Source: Candidatus Daviesbacteria bacterium (lineage in GTDB: Bacteria; Patescibacteriota; Microgenomatia; Daviesbacterales; UBA10151). From it: a DNA stretch of 17,205 bases. The stretch is from the NCBI GenBank assembly GCA_016183225.1, contig JACPEZ010000045.1, forward strand, positions 1 through 17,205, written 5' to 3'. The position numbers were made by a program, and so were the translations under genes. Below, piece after piece: positions 1-7,265 of the stretch; the first letter of the stretch is position 1, and the number at the start of each line of letters is the position of its first letter. The notes beneath the pieces are model-generated. The model was given only the letters and a program-made list of their open reading frames with translations. It did not search any database and was not told the origin of the DNA.

Positions 1-642
1 ATGAGAACTGTGGGACAGGTTTTAAAAGAAGAACGGGAGAAAAAGTTTTATACTCTGGATGAGATTGAAAAGGCTACCAAAATCCGCAGAGAGCTATTGG
101 AAGCTTTGGAACTTGGTCAATATCAAAAACTCCCCCCTCTCACTTTTATCCAGGGGTTCATAAAAAATTACGGCAAATTTTTAGGGTTAAATACGGAAAA
201 GCTTTTGGCTATCTTTAGAAGAGAATTTTCCGAAGGGAAAAATCCTCCCAGAATTTTGGAATCCTTCAGCAACCCATTGGATCGAAAAAAATTTACCCTG
301 ACCCCGGCCAAGTTTGTGGGAGCAACGGTACTTGCCATGATTGTGATTTTTTTTGTTTATCTCTGGTTTGAATATCGCTTTTTAACCGGCGCGCCGTTTT
401 TGGAAGTGACACAACCTGTTAATCAAACTGGCGTTGAAACCGCTACCATTTTAGTGTCAGGCAGAACTGATCCCGAAGCTAAAGTGAGCATTAACAATCA
501 GGAAATTCAAGCCGGCCCCGACGGTAAATTTGCCCAGGAAATTAATTTAACAGAAGGCAGCAATAATATTGTCATAACCGCCACCTCGCCGGGCGGCAAA
601 GTTTCAAAAGTGGAAAGAAATGTGTTTTTGAGGAAATTATGA
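1..642 (+). CDS. RodZ-like HTH membrane protein with Ig-like outer domain
   Basis: 213 residues. Residues about 4-68 form an N-terminal HTH domain of the RodZ/HTH_25 type (starts MRTVGQVLKEERE, then a helix ending near the FIQGFIKNYGKFLGL segment). A basic juxtamembrane stretch (DRKK, 94-97) leads to one hydrophobic segment at about 104-125. Residues about 132-211 are a beta-rich domain (LEVTQPVNQT, NIVITATSPGG) like bacterial Ig/glucodextranase-B domains. Family knowledge: RodZ links the MreB cytoskeleton to the elongasome, with the HTH in the cytoplasm and the C-terminus outside. Inferred: a cell-shape or envelope scaffold. The outer domain is not the usual RodZ C-terminal domain, so an exact RodZ role is unproven. 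The ATG is the first base of the window; it matches usual family starts, but upstream sequence cannot be checked. Confidence 0.8.
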   Translation: MRTVGQVLKEEREKKFYTLDEIEKATKIRRELLEALELGQYQKLPPLTFIQGFIKNYGKFLGLNTEKLLAIFRREFSEGKNPPRILESFSNPLDRKKFTLTPAKFVGATVLAMIVIFFVYLWFEYRFLTGAPFLEVTQPVNQTGVETATILVSGRTDPEAKVSINNQEIQAGPDGKFAQEINLTEGSNNIVITATSPGGKVSKVERNVFLRKL

Positions 643-648
643 TATAGT
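640..648 (+). promoter_or_regulatory. Extended -10 promoter for the small membrane protein
   Basis: TGATATAGT reads as TGn plus a TATAGT -10 box (643-648). The box overlaps the stop codon of the upstream gene and ends 7 bases before the ATG at 656, so transcription would begin at or next to the start codon. No clear -35 box is seen, which an extended -10 can tolerate. No Shine-Dalgarno lies between. Confidence 0.45.
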
Positions 649-655
649 TTACCCC

Positions 656-916
656 ATGGATCTGTTGCAGATTGCCTTAATTTTTTTAATTTTGCTTTTA
701 GCTTCATTCCTGACCTTTACCGGCATTCAGGTTTTTTTCATTTTGCGTGATTTACACTTGGCTTTAAAAAGGCTAAATAAAGTTTTGGAAACAGGCGGGG
801 AAATTGCCGAAGACATTGAAAAACCAGTGTCAGTAGCCTCAAAGTTAATAAGCGCTTTGGGAAAAAGAATTCATTCCAAACCAAAACCCAAAAGATTCTA
901 CAAAAAGGTTCTTTAA
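656..916 (+). CDS. Small single-pass membrane protein, DUF948-like
   Basis: 86 residues. One strong hydrophobic segment covers about residues 3-30 (MDLLQIALIFLILLLASFL). It is followed by an amphipathic helix with the pattern LHLALKRLNKVLETGGEIAE (about 34-53), and then a very basic C-terminal tail (KRIHSKPKPKRFYKKVL). This layout resembles the small DUF948/YtxG-type membrane proteins, whose function is poorly defined; the similarity is by shape only. It lies 13 bases after the RodZ-like gene and 17 bases before alaS, both on the same strand, so it may be co-transcribed, although it has its own promoter-like sequence. The lysine-rich tail suggests contact with nucleic acid or acidic lipid, but that is inference. 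The gene looks real: no overlap with another coding gene, a clear start, and a membrane-protein composition. Confidence 0.65.
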   Translation: MDLLQIALIFLILLLASFLTFTGIQVFFILRDLHLALKRLNKVLETGGEIAEDIEKPVSVASKLISALGKRIHSKPKPKRFYKKVL

Positions 917-921
917 TCGGT

Positions 922-927
922 TATACT
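922..927 (+). promoter_or_regulatory. -10 box directly before alaS
   Basis: TATACT ends 6 bases before the alaS ATG at 934. Expected initiation about 7 bases after the box would fall on the A of the ATG, giving a leaderless mRNA. The -35 region (about 898-904) is poor. There is no Shine-Dalgarno before this start, which fits leaderless translation. Confidence 0.4.
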
Positions 928-933
928 GGCTTC

Positions 934-2625
934 ATGGATTCAAAAAAAATCAGAGAAAAATATATTAAATTTTTTGTGGGTAAAGCACACAAACAAATTG
1001 CTCCGGCCAGGTTAGTTCCGGAAAATGATCCCACTACTTTATTTACTTCCTCCGGCATGCAGCCTTTGGTTCCCTATCTTTTAGGCCAGGAACATCCTGA
1101 AGGTAAAAGATTAGTTAACTCTCAGCCTTGTTTTAGAGCAGAAGATATTGATGAAGTAGGAGATAACAGACATACCACCTTTTTTGAAATGTTAGGGAAT
1201 TGGTCTTTAGGGGATTATTTTAAAAAAGAACAACTTCCCTGGATTTGGGAGTTTTTAACCAAGGAATTAGGACTTCCAAAAGAAAAATTATATGTTTCTG
1301 TTCTTGAGGGAGATAAAGAATCATATGAGATATGGAAAAGTTTAAGAGTGAAAGAAGATCATATTTTCTTTTATGGAGTTGATAAAAACTGGTGGTCGCG
1401 ATCCGGACCTCCTGAAAAAATGCCCGAGGGCGAGATTGGCGGACCGGATAGTGAAGTATTTTATGATTTTGGCGGAGAAGATTGTCATCCAAACTGTGCT
1501 TGCGGGCGATTTTTGGAGATTGGCAACTCTGTTTTTATCCAGTATCAAAAAACTGACGGAAAGTTAAAAGAGCTCCCTCAAAAAAATGTTGACTTTGGCG
1601 GAGGATTAGAAAGATTAATAGCAGCAGTGAATAATAATCCTGATGTTTTCCAGACAGATCTTTATATACCAATCATTCGTAATATAGAACAAATCACCAA
1701 CAAAAAATATGACGGGAATAAATCTGAAATGCAAGTAATTGCTGATCATATGAAAGCAGCCACATCTTTGATTATTGATGGAATCATGCCATCCAATAAA
1801 CTTCAAGGTTATGTTTTAAGAAGACTGCTTAGGAGAGCTGCAGTAAAGATGCGGCAACTTGGTGGCGATTTAATCAAATTATCAAAATTAGCAGATCAAA
1901 ATGAAGAAGTTATTAAAGAAGAAATGGAAAGGTTTTCTAAAACTTTAGATAAAGGATTAAAGGAAATTGAAAAGATAGAAAAAATTGATGGGAAAGCGGC
2001 TTTTGATTTATACCAGACTTTTGGATTTCCTTATGAGGTGACTGAAGAATTATTTAGAGAAAAAGGACAGGAAATTAATAAAGAACAATTTAAGACAGAG
2101 TTTGAAAAGCATCAGCAGTTATCCAGAACTGCCTCAAGCGGTATGTTTAAAGGAGGTTTGGCAGACCATTCCGAGGTAGTTATTAAATATCATACAGCAA
2201 CCCATCTTTTGCACCAGGCTTTAAGAGATGTGCTGGGTTCGCAAGTTTTTCAAAAAGGTTCCAATATTACGGCCGAGCGGTTGCGTTTTGATTTTTCATA
2301 TGAGCGGAAAATGACAGATTCGGAGATCAAACAAGTTGAAGAATTAGTTAACCAAAAGATAAAAGATGATTTAAAAGTAGAGCATATGATTGTTTCATTA
2401 GATGAAGCCAAGCAAATGCATGCTATTGGGCTTTTTGATGAAAAATATGCGGAAAAGGTAAGTATTTATGGAATTGGGCCACAGTCTAAAGGAAGATATT
2501 ATTCTCTGGAATTTTGCGGAGGGCCACACGTTGAACATACCGGAGTAATCGGTCAAATTGAAATTACTAAAGAAGAAGCCGTATCTTTCGGCATAAGACG
2601 CATTTATGCTAAGATAGCCTTATGA
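934..2625 (+). CDS. alaS: Alanyl-tRNA synthetase, minimal form
   Basis: Charges tRNA-Ala with alanine in the cytoplasm. The class II core is clear: DPTTLFTSSGMQPL, then HTTFFEMLGNWSLGDYF (motif 2 area) and CHPNCACGRFLEIGNSVF. The helical tRNA-recognition part follows (about 240-350), with AAFDLYQTFGFPYEVTEELF. The editing zinc site is H420, H424 (HTATH), C528 and H532 (CGGPH). At 563 residues it is far shorter than the usual 870 or so. Two pieces are missing. The stretch between the GFPYEVT segment and HTATH is about 100 residues shorter than in E. coli and lacks the beta-barrel with its ESGGQVGD motif. The C-terminal C-Ala/DHHA1 domain is also gone; the protein ends just after FGIRRIYA. The frame is intact, so this looks like real reduction. 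CGGPH replaces the usual CGGTH. The stop overlaps the next start by 4 bases (ATGA). Confidence 0.97.
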   Translation: MDSKKIREKYIKFFVGKAHKQIAPARLVPENDPTTLFTSSGMQPLVPYLLGQEHPEGKRLVNSQPCFRAEDIDEVGDNRHTTFFEMLGNWSLGDYFKKEQLPWIWEFLTKELGLPKEKLYVSVLEGDKESYEIWKSLRVKEDHIFFYGVDKNWWSRSGPPEKMPEGEIGGPDSEVFYDFGGEDCHPNCACGRFLEIGNSVFIQYQKTDGKLKELPQKNVDFGGGLERLIAAVNNNPDVFQTDLYIPIIRNIEQITNKKYDGNKSEMQVIADHMKAATSLIIDGIMPSNKLQGYVLRRLLRRAAVKMRQLGGDLIKLSKLADQNEEVIKEEMERFSKTLDKGLKEIEKIEKIDGKAAFDLYQTFGFPYEVTEELFREKGQEINKEQFKTEFEKHQQLSRTASSGMFKGGLADHSEVVIKYHTATHLLHQALRDVLGSQVFQKGSNITAERLRFDFSYERKMTDSEIKQVEELVNQKIKDDLKVEHMIVSLDEAKQMHAIGLFDEKYAEKVSIYGIGPQSKGRYYSLEFCGGPHVEHTGVIGQIEITKEEAVSFGIRRIYAKIAL

Positions 2626-4727
2626 GTGTCTTCCAAAGACTCGCTGCTCTCATACCTTTGGGCAAAAAGGAGATTGTACCGGAATATTTTTTTGCTCTAA
2701 ACATTGGCCAGGAACGCCTCACTGCCGCTTTGTGGAGTATTGAAGGAAAAGAGCTGAAAATTTTATCTATCTCATCCGATATTTATTCTTCCAATGCGGA
2801 AATAGTCAAGGTGGCGGATAAACTGCTGGATGAGGTTTTGGGGGAGAAAGCTGTGGAACCGAAAAAGATTTTATTTGGCGTGCCGGATCACTTTCTTCAG
2901 GATGAGGATTTGCAGGAAGAATATCTAAAACTATTAAGAAGCATTGTTAAAGAATTGGAACTTGAACCAATGGCCTATGTGGCTACTTCCCATGCTCTGT
3001 TGCATTTTCTGGAAAAAAAGGAAGGCGTGCCTACAACAGCCATTCTGGTAGGTTTTGACTCAAAACATCTGGCAGTGACTGTGGCCAGAGCGGGCAAACT
3101 GGACGGCACCAAAGTGATTGAGCGGGGCGAGAACAGCGCGGCAGATATTGAAAAAGCCCTGCTTGGTTTTACGGATGTGGAAACCCTGCCTTCCAAGATA
3201 CTAATTTACGGGCAAAAAGCAACAGAACTGGAAAAGCTGAAAACACACCTGCTTTCTTTTACCTGGATGAGCAAACTTTCTTTCCTGCATTTTCCTAAAA
3301 TCGAAACTCTGGAAGAGGAGATGGAGATCAAAAGTATTTGTCTGGCCGGAGGTTCCGAAATTCAAAGCGAGATTGCTTATGCGCCAACTGTTCAGGAATC
3401 CAGAAAAGAGGTCGTTACAAAAATTCCTCAAGAAGAACCGGAAGAACCCGAAGAACCCGCTGTCGGGGGGACACTGGGTTTTATTGTGGGAGATGTATCT
3501 AAGCAGCAACAACAAGAAGCAGCAGCAGAAGTACCGGAGCAGTCGCTGGCCGCGGTGGAACAGGAGGATTTTGAACCCAGCGTAGAACGAAGATTCATTA
3601 TGCCAAAATTAAGATTTAAAGGAAGGCGCCTGTTAATTCCCGCCGCCCTGATTGCAGCCTTGATTTTAATTTATCTGTTTTTGCCAAAAGCCGAGGTCAA
3701 AATTTTCGTTGAACCAAAAGTTTTGGAAAAAGACACCCAAGTTGTGGCAGACCCGGCAGTTAGCTCGGTTAACGAGGAAAGTAAAATAATTCCCGGGCAG
3801 AGAGTAGAAACGGAAGTATCCGGATCTTCCAAGGATCAATCAAGCGGCAAAAAAACAGTGGGAGAGTTGGCAAAAGGGACAATAAAAATCATCAACAATA
3901 GTGCTGACAAGCAAACACTTTCAAAAGGAACTGCGATTTCATCAAACGGTTTGAAATTTACACTTGATACAACAATAAATATAGCGTCTACATCGGCCAC
4001 TGCCGATACCAAAGCTACTGCAACGGCTTCTGTTACAGCGGTTGTAGCTGGAGCTGATGGAAATCTTGCTTCCGGAACTCAATTTAGTTCTGCCAATTCC
4101 GGAGTGGCAATTGTGGCAGAAGGCAATTTTTCCGGCGGCACCTCCAAAGAGGTGACAGTGGTCTCCGAAGCGGACCAGAAAAGACTGTTGGCCAGTTTAG
4201 CCTCTGATCTTCGTAAACAGGCAAAACAAAAACTGCAGGAAAGTTTACCGGGCAAGAAAATTCTGGAAGAAGCGCTGGCGGAAGAGATTATCAAAAAAAG
4301 CTTCAGTAAAAATATTAATGATCAGGCAGGTGAGTTTTCGCTGAATCTGACCATTAAGTTTAAAGGGACGGCTTTTGAAGAAAAAGATTTGAAACAAATT
4401 GTGGGTAAATTGGTTAATACCCAGGTTCCGGAGACCTATCAGTTGGATTTGGCAAGCACTGAAACTCAAACCGATGTATCCAAACTGGAAAAAGACGGCA
4501 AGCTGATATTTCTGGCCCGTTTCAAGGCTAAATTGATGCCGCAAATAGATGAAGGAGAAATTAAGGGTAAAATTGCCGGCAGGGAGGTAGCTCAAGTTGG
4601 GGAAATTTTAAAAAGCTATGAGAATGTTTTAGGTTCCGAAATTAAACTTGTGCCGGCATTACCCGGCTTTCTTGCCAGATTACCTGTTTTACAAAAAAAC
4701 ATCAAAATCGAAGTGGGACTTAAATGA
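2622..4727 (+). CDS. Actin-fold / TM / baseplate-J-like membrane protein
   Basis: 701 residues, in three parts. Residues about 22-260 look like a PilM/FtsA-type actin fold: a phosphate-1-like strand (FALNIGQERLTAAL, 25-38), a phosphate-2-like strand (ILVGFDSKHLAVT, 141-153), and a late GG turn (LAGGSEI, 241-247). The usual DxG residues are degraded, so ATP binding is doubtful. Residues about 262-335 are a Glu/Pro/Gln-rich linker. One TM helix lies at 337-354 (LLIPAALIAALILIYLFL). Outside are a domain like phage baseplate J (about 417-520, starting GTIKIINNSADKQTLSKGT), a helical stretch, and a beta-rich end. Family knowledge: J-like domains appear in many Patescibacteria membrane proteins of unknown role. 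Inferred: an envelope or appendage assembly protein with cytoplasmic and outer halves. Coupled by 4-base overlaps to alaS before and the sortase after. No LPXTG-type sorting signal is seen. Confidence 0.75.
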   Translation: MSVFQRLAALIPLGKKEIVPEYFFALNIGQERLTAALWSIEGKELKILSISSDIYSSNAEIVKVADKLLDEVLGEKAVEPKKILFGVPDHFLQDEDLQEEYLKLLRSIVKELELEPMAYVATSHALLHFLEKKEGVPTTAILVGFDSKHLAVTVARAGKLDGTKVIERGENSAADIEKALLGFTDVETLPSKILIYGQKATELEKLKTHLLSFTWMSKLSFLHFPKIETLEEEMEIKSICLAGGSEIQSEIAYAPTVQESRKEVVTKIPQEEPEEPEEPAVGGTLGFIVGDVSKQQQQEAAAEVPEQSLAAVEQEDFEPSVERRFIMPKLRFKGRRLLIPAALIAALILIYLFLPKAEVKIFVEPKVLEKDTQVVADPAVSSVNEESKIIPGQRVETEVSGSSKDQSSGKKTVGELAKGTIKIINNSADKQTLSKGTAISSNGLKFTLDTTINIASTSATADTKATATASVTAVVAGADGNLASGTQFSSANSGVAIVAEGNFSGGTSKEVTVVSEADQKRLLASLASDLRKQAKQKLQESLPGKKILEEALAEEIIKKSFSKNINDQAGEFSLNLTIKFKGTAFEEKDLKQIVGKLVNTQVPETYQLDLASTETQTDVSKLEKDGKLIFLARFKAKLMPQIDEGEIKGKIAGREVAQVGEILKSYENVLGSEIKLVPALPGFLARLPVLQKNIKIEVGLK

Positions 4728-5368
4728 TCACCGCCGGCAAATTTTTATCTTTGACCCTTTTCACTTTTGGCGTATTCTTGCTAATACAGGTTATTTTGCC
4801 GCTGGTATCTTTTAAGATATGGGAAATCAGTCAGAGCATGTCGGAGCAAATTTTGATTAGCCCGAAACCGCCGCAGGGAAGAGAAGTTTTGGGGATCTCA
4901 ATTAGAAATCAAAATAATTTCCCCAGCTTTATTTCCGATTTAAAAAGAGACACCCCCGCAAGCTACGGCGAATTTCGTTTGACTGTACCAGCTCTTAAGA
5001 TGGAAAGCGAGACAGTCAGGGTAGATAGCAATGATTTGACAGCAGGCCTTGTTCATCTGCCGGGAGCTGCTCTTCCCGGGGAAAAGGGTAATGTATTTAT
5101 TTCCGGCCATTCGGCTCTTTCTCCCCTGCTTGGTTTTAAAAAAGCTCCTTTTGCAACGCTGATTAATATGAAAAAAGGCGATCAAATTGTGGTGGAAGCC
5201 GAAGGAGCAAAATTTATTTATCAGGTGGCGGAGATAAAAACGGTTGATCCAACTGATCTTTCGGTTATCACCCCGCCGGAGAGCTTGGGCAGATATATCT
5301 CTTTAATGACTTGTGTGCCTCCGGGTCTAAACTTAAAAAGATTGATTATTTTAGGTAAAATGATCTGA
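4724..5368 (+). CDS. Sortase (class D/E-like transpeptidase)
   Basis: 214 residues. An N-terminal membrane anchor lies at about 4-31, followed by a linker and a sortase core from about residue 83. The core has GLVHLPGAALPGEKGNVFISGHS with catalytic His129, LMTC with catalytic Cys197, and Arg206 nine residues later (PPGLNLKR), completing the His-Cys-Arg triad. Sortases cut a C-terminal sorting motif of secreted proteins and join the product to cell wall or to another protein; they act outside the membrane. Class D/E is suggested by the PGxxxPGEKGN stretch, but class assignment is tentative. It overlaps the J-like gene by 4 bases and ruvX by 1 (TGATG), so translation is probably coupled. The substrate is not in this window: none of the local proteins carries an LPXTG-like tail. 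Confidence 0.93.
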   Translation: MITAGKFLSLTLFTFGVFLLIQVILPLVSFKIWEISQSMSEQILISPKPPQGREVLGISIRNQNNFPSFISDLKRDTPASYGEFRLTVPALKMESETVRVDSNDLTAGLVHLPGAALPGEKGNVFISGHSALSPLLGFKKAPFATLINMKKGDQIVVEAEGAKFIYQVAEIKTVDPTDLSVITPPESLGRYISLMTCVPPGLNLKRLIILGKMI

Positions 5369-5739
5369 TGAAATATCTCGGGGTGGATTTTGGTTTAAAA
5401 AGAGTGGGCCTTGCCAGATCAGAAGGTCAACTTGCTTCCCCCTGGAAAGTAATAGCAGACTCAAGTTTTGATAACTTATTACAACAATTACAAAAAGAAG
5501 CTTCCCTGTTTGATAAAATTGTGATAGGGTTACCGGAGGGTAAGATGGGTAAATTGGTCAAAAGATTGGTTAAGCTTTTGCGCGCTTCGGGTTTTGAGGT
5601 AGTGGAAGCCGATGAGACGCTGTCTTCGCAAATTGCCAGTTCACGGATGATTGAGTTGGGTATCCCGAGGCAAAAAAGAGCAGTTAATGACGCTTACTCT
5701 GCCGCCATAATTTTACAAAATTATCTTGATTCTATATGA
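5368..5739 (+). CDS. ruvX: Putative pre-16S rRNA nuclease / YqgF-type resolvase
   Basis: 123 residues, close to the usual length of YqgF. RNase H-like fold with the expected acidic residues: Asp7 in YLGVDFGLKRVGLA, Asp82-Glu83 in EADETLSS, and Asp108 in NDAYSAAIILQNYL. The central IVIGLPEG strand is also typical. The family was annotated as a Holliday-junction resolvase; in E. coli YqgF is linked to maturation of the 5' end of 16S rRNA. The usual Arg in the DERLT motif is Thr84 here. It starts 1 base into the sortase stop and ends in a 4-base overlap with mltG, matching the known alaS-ruvX-mltG gene order in Bacillus. Confidence 0.95.
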   Translation: MKYLGVDFGLKRVGLARSEGQLASPWKVIADSSFDNLLQQLQKEASLFDKIVIGLPEGKMGKLVKRLVKLLRASGFEVVEADETLSSQIASSRMIELGIPRQKRAVNDAYSAAIILQNYLDSI

Positions 5740-6692
5740 AAAGATTACTAAGTATTATTATTCTTCTTTTGGCTCTATTGCTGATAATTCGGGGCTGGTG
5801 GATTTCAAATCTTTCTCCTGTTGGTTTGGATCAAACAACAAAAACTATAATAATTGCCAAGGGTAAAAGTTCAAATGAGATTGCGGATCAGTTAAAAAAG
5901 GAAAATTTAATAAAATCATCTTTTGTTTTTAGTTTATATGTCAGACAACAGGGACTTTCCGATAAACTCTCTGCAGGTACTTTTAAACTTTCGCCATCCA
6001 TGTCTACTCCCGAAATTATTAAACAGCTGGCAGGCCAACCAAGTGAGACTTGGGTAACTTTAATTGAAGGTTGGAGAATAGAGGAAATGGCAGACGAGAT
6101 AAATTCAAAATTCAAAATTCAAAATTCAAAATTTTTGGCAATTGCCAAAGAAGGATATATGTTTCCGGATACTTACCTTTTTCCCAATGAGGTGACTGCG
6201 GAGCAAATAGTTAAAATTTTAAGGGATAATTTTGAAAAAAAATTTACTCCGGAACTTCGTTTAAAAGTAAAAGCCTTGGGATTAACAGAAAACCAGGCGG
6301 TTATTTTAGCGTCTATTGTGGAAAGAGAGGCCCGTTCGGATAAAGTCAGAACAGAGGTAGCGTCAATTTTGCTTAAAAGATTTAAAATTGACATGGGTTT
6401 AAATGCCGATGCCACGGTGCAATATGCCCTGGGTTATCAATCTGATGAAAAAAGCTGGTGGAAAAGACATTTAACTAAAGATGATCTTAAAGTGGACTCG
6501 CCTTATAATACTTATTTATATCGCGGATTGCCCCCCGCCCCGATTGCCAATCCCGGTTTGTCTTCCTTGCAGGCCGTAGCCAATGCCGACCCTACTACCC
6601 CTTATTTATATTATTACCATGACTCTAAAGGAAATTCTTACTATGGCAGGACCCTGGAAGAACACAATCAAAATGTAGCCAATAATCCGTAA
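5736..6692 (+). CDS. mltG: Endolytic murein transglycosylase MltG
   Basis: 318 residues. A single N-terminal TM anchor (about 4-24) is followed by the YceG/MltG fold. Clear family motifs are GYMFPDTYLFP, the catalytic Glu196 in ASIVEREAR, DATVQYALG, SPYNTYLYRGLPPAPIANPG, and the C-terminal YYYHDSKGNSYYGRTLEEHN. MltG cuts nascent glycan strands inside the chain and helps end peptidoglycan synthesis, acting on the outer face of the membrane. The section just before GYMFPDTY is odd: residues 123-133 (NSKFKIQNSKF) are encoded by a 7-base tandem repeat, see the repeat entry. The gene overlaps ruvX by 4 bases and ends 8 bases before the convergent toxin gene, with no evident terminator between them. 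Confidence 0.95.
   Translation: MKRLLSIIILLLALLLIIRGWWISNLSPVGLDQTTKTIIIAKGKSSNEIADQLKKENLIKSSFVFSLYVRQQGLSDKLSAGTFKLSPSMSTPEIIKQLAGQPSETWVTLIEGWRIEEMADEINSKFKIQNSKFLAIAKEGYMFPDTYLFPNEVTAEQIVKILRDNFEKKFTPELRLKVKALGLTENQAVILASIVEREARSDKVRTEVASILLKRFKIDMGLNADATVQYALGYQSDEKSWWKRHLTKDDLKVDSPYNTYLYRGLPPAPIANPGLSSLQAVANADPTTPYLYYYHDSKGNSYYGRTLEEHNQNVANNP
6101..6133 (+). repeat. Heptanucleotide tandem repeat inside mltG
   Basis: The unit AAATTCA is present in four exact copies (6101-6128) plus a partial fifth (AAATT). Because 7 bases do not divide by 3, three units give a 7-residue period, read here as NSKFKIQ then NSKF. It lies in a poorly conserved connector of MltG and keeps the frame open. Similar short heptamer repeats are known from cyanobacteria and seem common in Patescibacteria. 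Confidence 0.85.
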
Positions 6693-6700
6693 TTAAGAAT

Positions 6701-7060
6701 TTAACTTACTTTTACTGCTTTTCCAAAATAATCTTGGGGATTTTTTCCTGAAATAAAATCAGAAACTTTCTTGTCTATCTCCTCATTTGTTAATTGTGAT
6801 TCTATTCCAATAATTCCCGGTTTATCTTTTCTTACTAATTTCCTGAAATCTTTAAAATTAATAGTTAGAACAAACCTGTTTTTATCCATAGCTTTTTGAT
6901 AAATTTCTTCATCTTCTGCTTGAGGTGATAACTTAAAATCGTGAACTGCATGAGCCAGATTTACTTTTTTCTTAAGTTTAGGAAAAGATTCGGGTTTTGC
7001 AAATGCAGAATCCAGTAATATGCGGAATTTTTTCTTTTGTGGAGATTTATTTTTACGCAA
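6701..7060 (-). CDS. DUF5615 PIN-like toxin
   Basis: 119 residues. The pattern matches DUF5615 (Mut7-C/PIN-like) proteins paired with DUF433: a first strand with Asp17 (FRILLDSA), Asp50-Glu51-Glu52 in AEDEEIYQKA, then RFVLTINFKDFRKL with Asp71. PIN-type toxins are metal-dependent RNases. The usual T-x-D-x-D-F motif is altered to TINFKDF, with Asn68 near where an acidic residue is normal; the missing ligand could weaken activity, or the motif may be shifted. The start is TTG at 7060, inside the last codons of the antitoxin (8-base overlap), giving coupled translation. No ATG is available near the expected N-terminus. It converges on mltG, ending 8 bases away. Confidence 0.8.
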   Translation of the reverse strand: MRKNKSPQKKKFRILLDSAFAKPESFPKLKKKVNLAHAVHDFKLSPQAEDEEIYQKAMDKNRFVLTINFKDFRKLVRKDKPGIIGIESQLTNEEIDKKVSDFISGKNPQDYFGKAVKVS

Positions 7061-7256
7061 CTTGGTTTAAATAATACTTATAAATTTCGTGGAGGTTCTT
7101 TTTGGAAAGATCAAGGTATGGGTAATCTTTCTTAAAATCCTTAATTTTATAGCCTTGAATGTGAAGAGCCACCACACGAGCCACAGGAATTCTGGTTCCT
7201 TTGATAACCGGTTGACCTCCTAAAATTTTTGGGTTAGTTTGAATTATGTCTGGCAT
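7053..7256 (-). CDS. DUF433 antitoxin
   Basis: 67 residues. Typical DUF433 sequence: a short N-terminal strand region with GGQPVIKGTRIPVARVVAL, then a helical winged-HTH-like part with GYKIKDFKKDYPYLDLSKKNL and a final helix ending YYLNQVA. DUF433 proteins are the antitoxin and DNA-binding partner of DUF5615/PIN-like toxins (VapBC45-like pairs) and normally repress their own promoter. The gene order antitoxin then toxin with an 8-base overlap is standard. A consensus promoter lies immediately upstream. Confidence 0.85.
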   Translation of the reverse strand: MPDIIQTNPKILGGQPVIKGTRIPVARVVALHIQGYKIKDFKKDYPYLDLSKKNLHEIYKYYLNQVA

Positions 7257-7265
7257 TATTATTAG

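Noticed and set aside
934..2625. AlaRS shortened by assembly error or frameshift
   Set aside because: One intact frame, all catalytic and zinc motifs in order, and a proper overlap with the next gene.
3201..3515. 104-codon minus-strand open frame opposite the J-like gene
   Set aside because: Phe/Leu-rich reverse reading of Glu/Lys-rich coding sequence; no sign of a separate gene.
6101..6133. CRISPR-like repeat array
   Set aside because: Units are 7 bases with no spacers and lie in an open frame.
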